DNA from: Acidimicrobiia bacterium
Lineage (GTDB): Bacteria; Actinomycetota; Acidimicrobiia; Acidimicrobiales; Bin134
DNA length: 13,969 nucleotides
Direction of reading: 5' to 3'
NCBI GenBank assembly: GCA_009843565.1
Contig: VYDF01000185.1
Location: 1-13,969, forward strand
The position numbers and the translations under genes were made by a program. Of this stretch, positions 12,574 through 13,969 are shown piece after piece. Position 1 is the first letter of the stretch; each line of letters starts with the position of its first letter. The notes below the pieces were generated by a model. That model made no database searches, had not been told where the DNA came from, and saw only the letters and a program-made list of their open reading frames with translations.

Positions 12574-13969
12574 CTACTTCTTCGAGGTGAGCGTCTTGTC
12601 AAGCTCCAGGCCCCGCCCCTCGCAGGTCGGGCAGACCGATGAGCACGACTCCAGCAGGCCCTCGCCGATGCGCTTGCGGGTCATCTCCACCAATCCCAAA
12701 TCAGAGATGTCCAGCACCTGGGTGCGGGTTTTGTCCCAAGCCAGCGACTCCCGGAATGCCTTCATGACCTCTTCCCGGTTGCCCCGCTTCTCCATATCCA
12801 CGAAGTCGATCACGATGATCCCGCCGATGTCGCGCAGCCGCAGCTGCCGGGGGATCTCCTGAGCCGCCTCCAGGTTGTTGCGGAACACGGTCTCCTCCAG
12901 ATTGGAGTCGCCCACGTTCTTGCCGGTGTTCACGTCGATCACGGTGAGCGCCTCGGTGCTCTCAATGATCAGCGATCCGCCGCCGGGCAGCCACACCTTC
13001 TTGTCCAAAGCCTTGAGGAACTGCTCATGCACGTGGTGGCGTTCCAACAGGCTCAGATGCTCGGTCTCGGCGTCGTAGTACTCAAGCCGCTCGCCCAGTT
13101 CGGGGGCCACGCTGGACACGTAGTCGTGCACCTGGTCGAACAGGCGCCGATCATCTATCTGGACCGAGCGGAAGTCCTGGTTGAACTCCTCCCGAATGAC
13201 CCGAACCGCCATCTCGGGCTCCCGGTACAGCAGTCCGGGCACCTTGGCCTTCTTGGACAGGGCCTCGATCTCCTCCCATTGCGAGACCAGCCGCTTCACG
13301 TCGCGCTCCAGTTCCTCGGCGGTGATCTTCTCGGCCGCGGTGCGGACGATGATCCCGTGCTCCTCCGGCTTGCACCGGTCGAGCACCTTGCGGAGACGCT
13401 TGCGCTCCTTGTCGGGGAGCCGCTTGGAGATGCCGTAGGTCTTGGAGTTGGGCACCAGCACCACGAACCGCCCCGGCAAAGACACTTCCTGGGTCAGCCT
13501 GGCCCCCTTGTGGGCTATCGGATTCTTGGTGACCTGGCACATGATGGTCTGACGGGCCTCCAACAGGTTCTCGATGCGGGGTGAGCCATCGGATGTCTCC
13601 ACATCGTCGGGGTCGAACACCACGTCACCCCGGTACAACACCGCATTCTTGGGAGTGCCGATGTCCACGAAGGCGGCCTCCATGCCGGGCAGCACGTTTT
13701 GTACCCGGCCCATATAGATGTTGCCGTGGATCTCCCCGACGTCATCAGCCGGACGGGAGACGTAGTGCTCGATCAACGCCCGGCCCTCCACAACCGCGAT
13801 CTGAGTGGCTTCGGGGCGGACTTGGACAAGCATCATGTAGCGGCCCACCGGTCGGCCTTTGCGGCGGCGGCCCCGACGGCGCTCCAGAGTCTTCTCATCC
13901 AGCTCTACCGGCCCGTCGGACACTCGGTGCTCTACCGGCTGGACCGGGCGGTTGCCTCCCCCTCGGCCC
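12574..13969 (-). CDS. rng: Ribonuclease E/G family protein (5' end outside window)
   Basis: Endoribonuclease for mRNA decay and rRNA processing. The visible part contains an S1-like segment (GNIYMGRVQNVLPGMEAAFVDIG), a long linker, and the DNase I-like catalytic core. Its two metal-binding aspartates are in VIDVNTG (codon 12934-12936) and VIDFVDM (codon 12805-12807). The zinc-link CPTCEGRG (Cys codons 12631-12633 and 12622-12624) is close to the C-terminus, and the protein ends soon after with no long scaffold tail, as in RNase G and many actinobacterial enzymes. A GTG at 13923 could start it, but the frame stays open to the window edge with arginine/glycine/proline-rich codons, and actinobacterial RNase E proteins usually have a long disordered N-terminal extension. 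I therefore call it partial. The symbol rne is equally defensible. Confidence 0.94.
   Translation of the reverse strand, partial: GRGGGNRPVQPVEHRVSDGPVELDEKTLERRRGRRRKGRPVGRYMMLVQVRPEATQIAVVEGRALIEHYVSRPADDVGEIHGNIYMGRVQNVLPGMEAAFVDIGTPKNAVLYRGDVVFDPDDVETSDGSPRIENLLEARQTIMCQVTKNPIAHKGARLTQEVSLPGRFVVLVPNSKTYGISKRLPDKERKRLRKVLDRCKPEEHGIIVRTAAEKITAEELERDVKRLVSQWEEIEALSKKAKVPGLLYREPEMAVRVIREEFNQDFRSVQIDDRRLFDQVHDYVSSVAPELGERLEYYDAETEHLSLLERHHVHEQFLKALDKKVWLPGGGSLIIESTEALTVIDVNTGKNVGDSNLEETVFRNNLEAAQEIPRQLRLRDIGGIIVIDFVDMEKRGNREEVMKAFRESLAWDKTRTQVLDISDLGLVEMTRKRIGEGLLESCSSVCPTCEGRGLELDKTLTSKK

Overview
The window reads as a high-GC actinobacterial chromosome segment. My best guess is class Acidimicrobiia or a close relative. 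The support is the conserved order rne/rng-rplU-rpmA-obgE-proB...proA, a Mycobacterium-type RpiB with a catalytic Glu, a DUF222-HNH (13E12-type) protein, and several genes with no Shine-Dalgarno but a TANNNT box placed for leaderless transcripts. The class-level assignment is inference.

Left part (1 to about 3990) is accessory-like and visibly less GC-rich. It holds a translationally coupled RelE-like toxin-antitoxin pair (18-619, +); rpiB (750-1190, -) and a SAM-dependent O-methyltransferase-like gene (1296-1976, -); a zinc-ribbon Nudix hydrolase diverging from the methyltransferase (2052-2579, +); and a DUF222-HNH endonuclease-like gene (2650-3843, +). A 147-base convergent gap with a terminator-like hairpin closes this part.

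Right part (3991-13969) is GC-rich core genome, almost all on the minus strand. In transcription order from the right edge: RNase E/G (5'-truncated by the window), rplU, rpmA, obgE and proB (4-base overlap with obgE), proA, a MoxR/CoxD-like AAA+ ATPase, and a CoxE-like VWA protein. The one exception is murJ (7821-9482, +), which sits antisense between proB and proA. It diverges from proA and overlaps the proB tail by 35 bases.

Functionally, the right part combines RNA decay, large-subunit ribosomal proteins, the ribosome-assembly GTPase Obg, the first two steps of proline synthesis, the lipid II flippase, and a MoxR-VWA chaperone-type pair of unknown client. I found no CRISPR array, rRNA, tRNA, insertion sequence or phage module. 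The most unusual features are a structured rpmA-obgE leader with iterated TCGTCT elements that can pair over the obgE start codon, the antisense murJ splitting proB from proA, and the CO-dehydrogenase-type ATPase/VWA pair without any CO dehydrogenase genes in view. I see no clearly novel multi-gene system.
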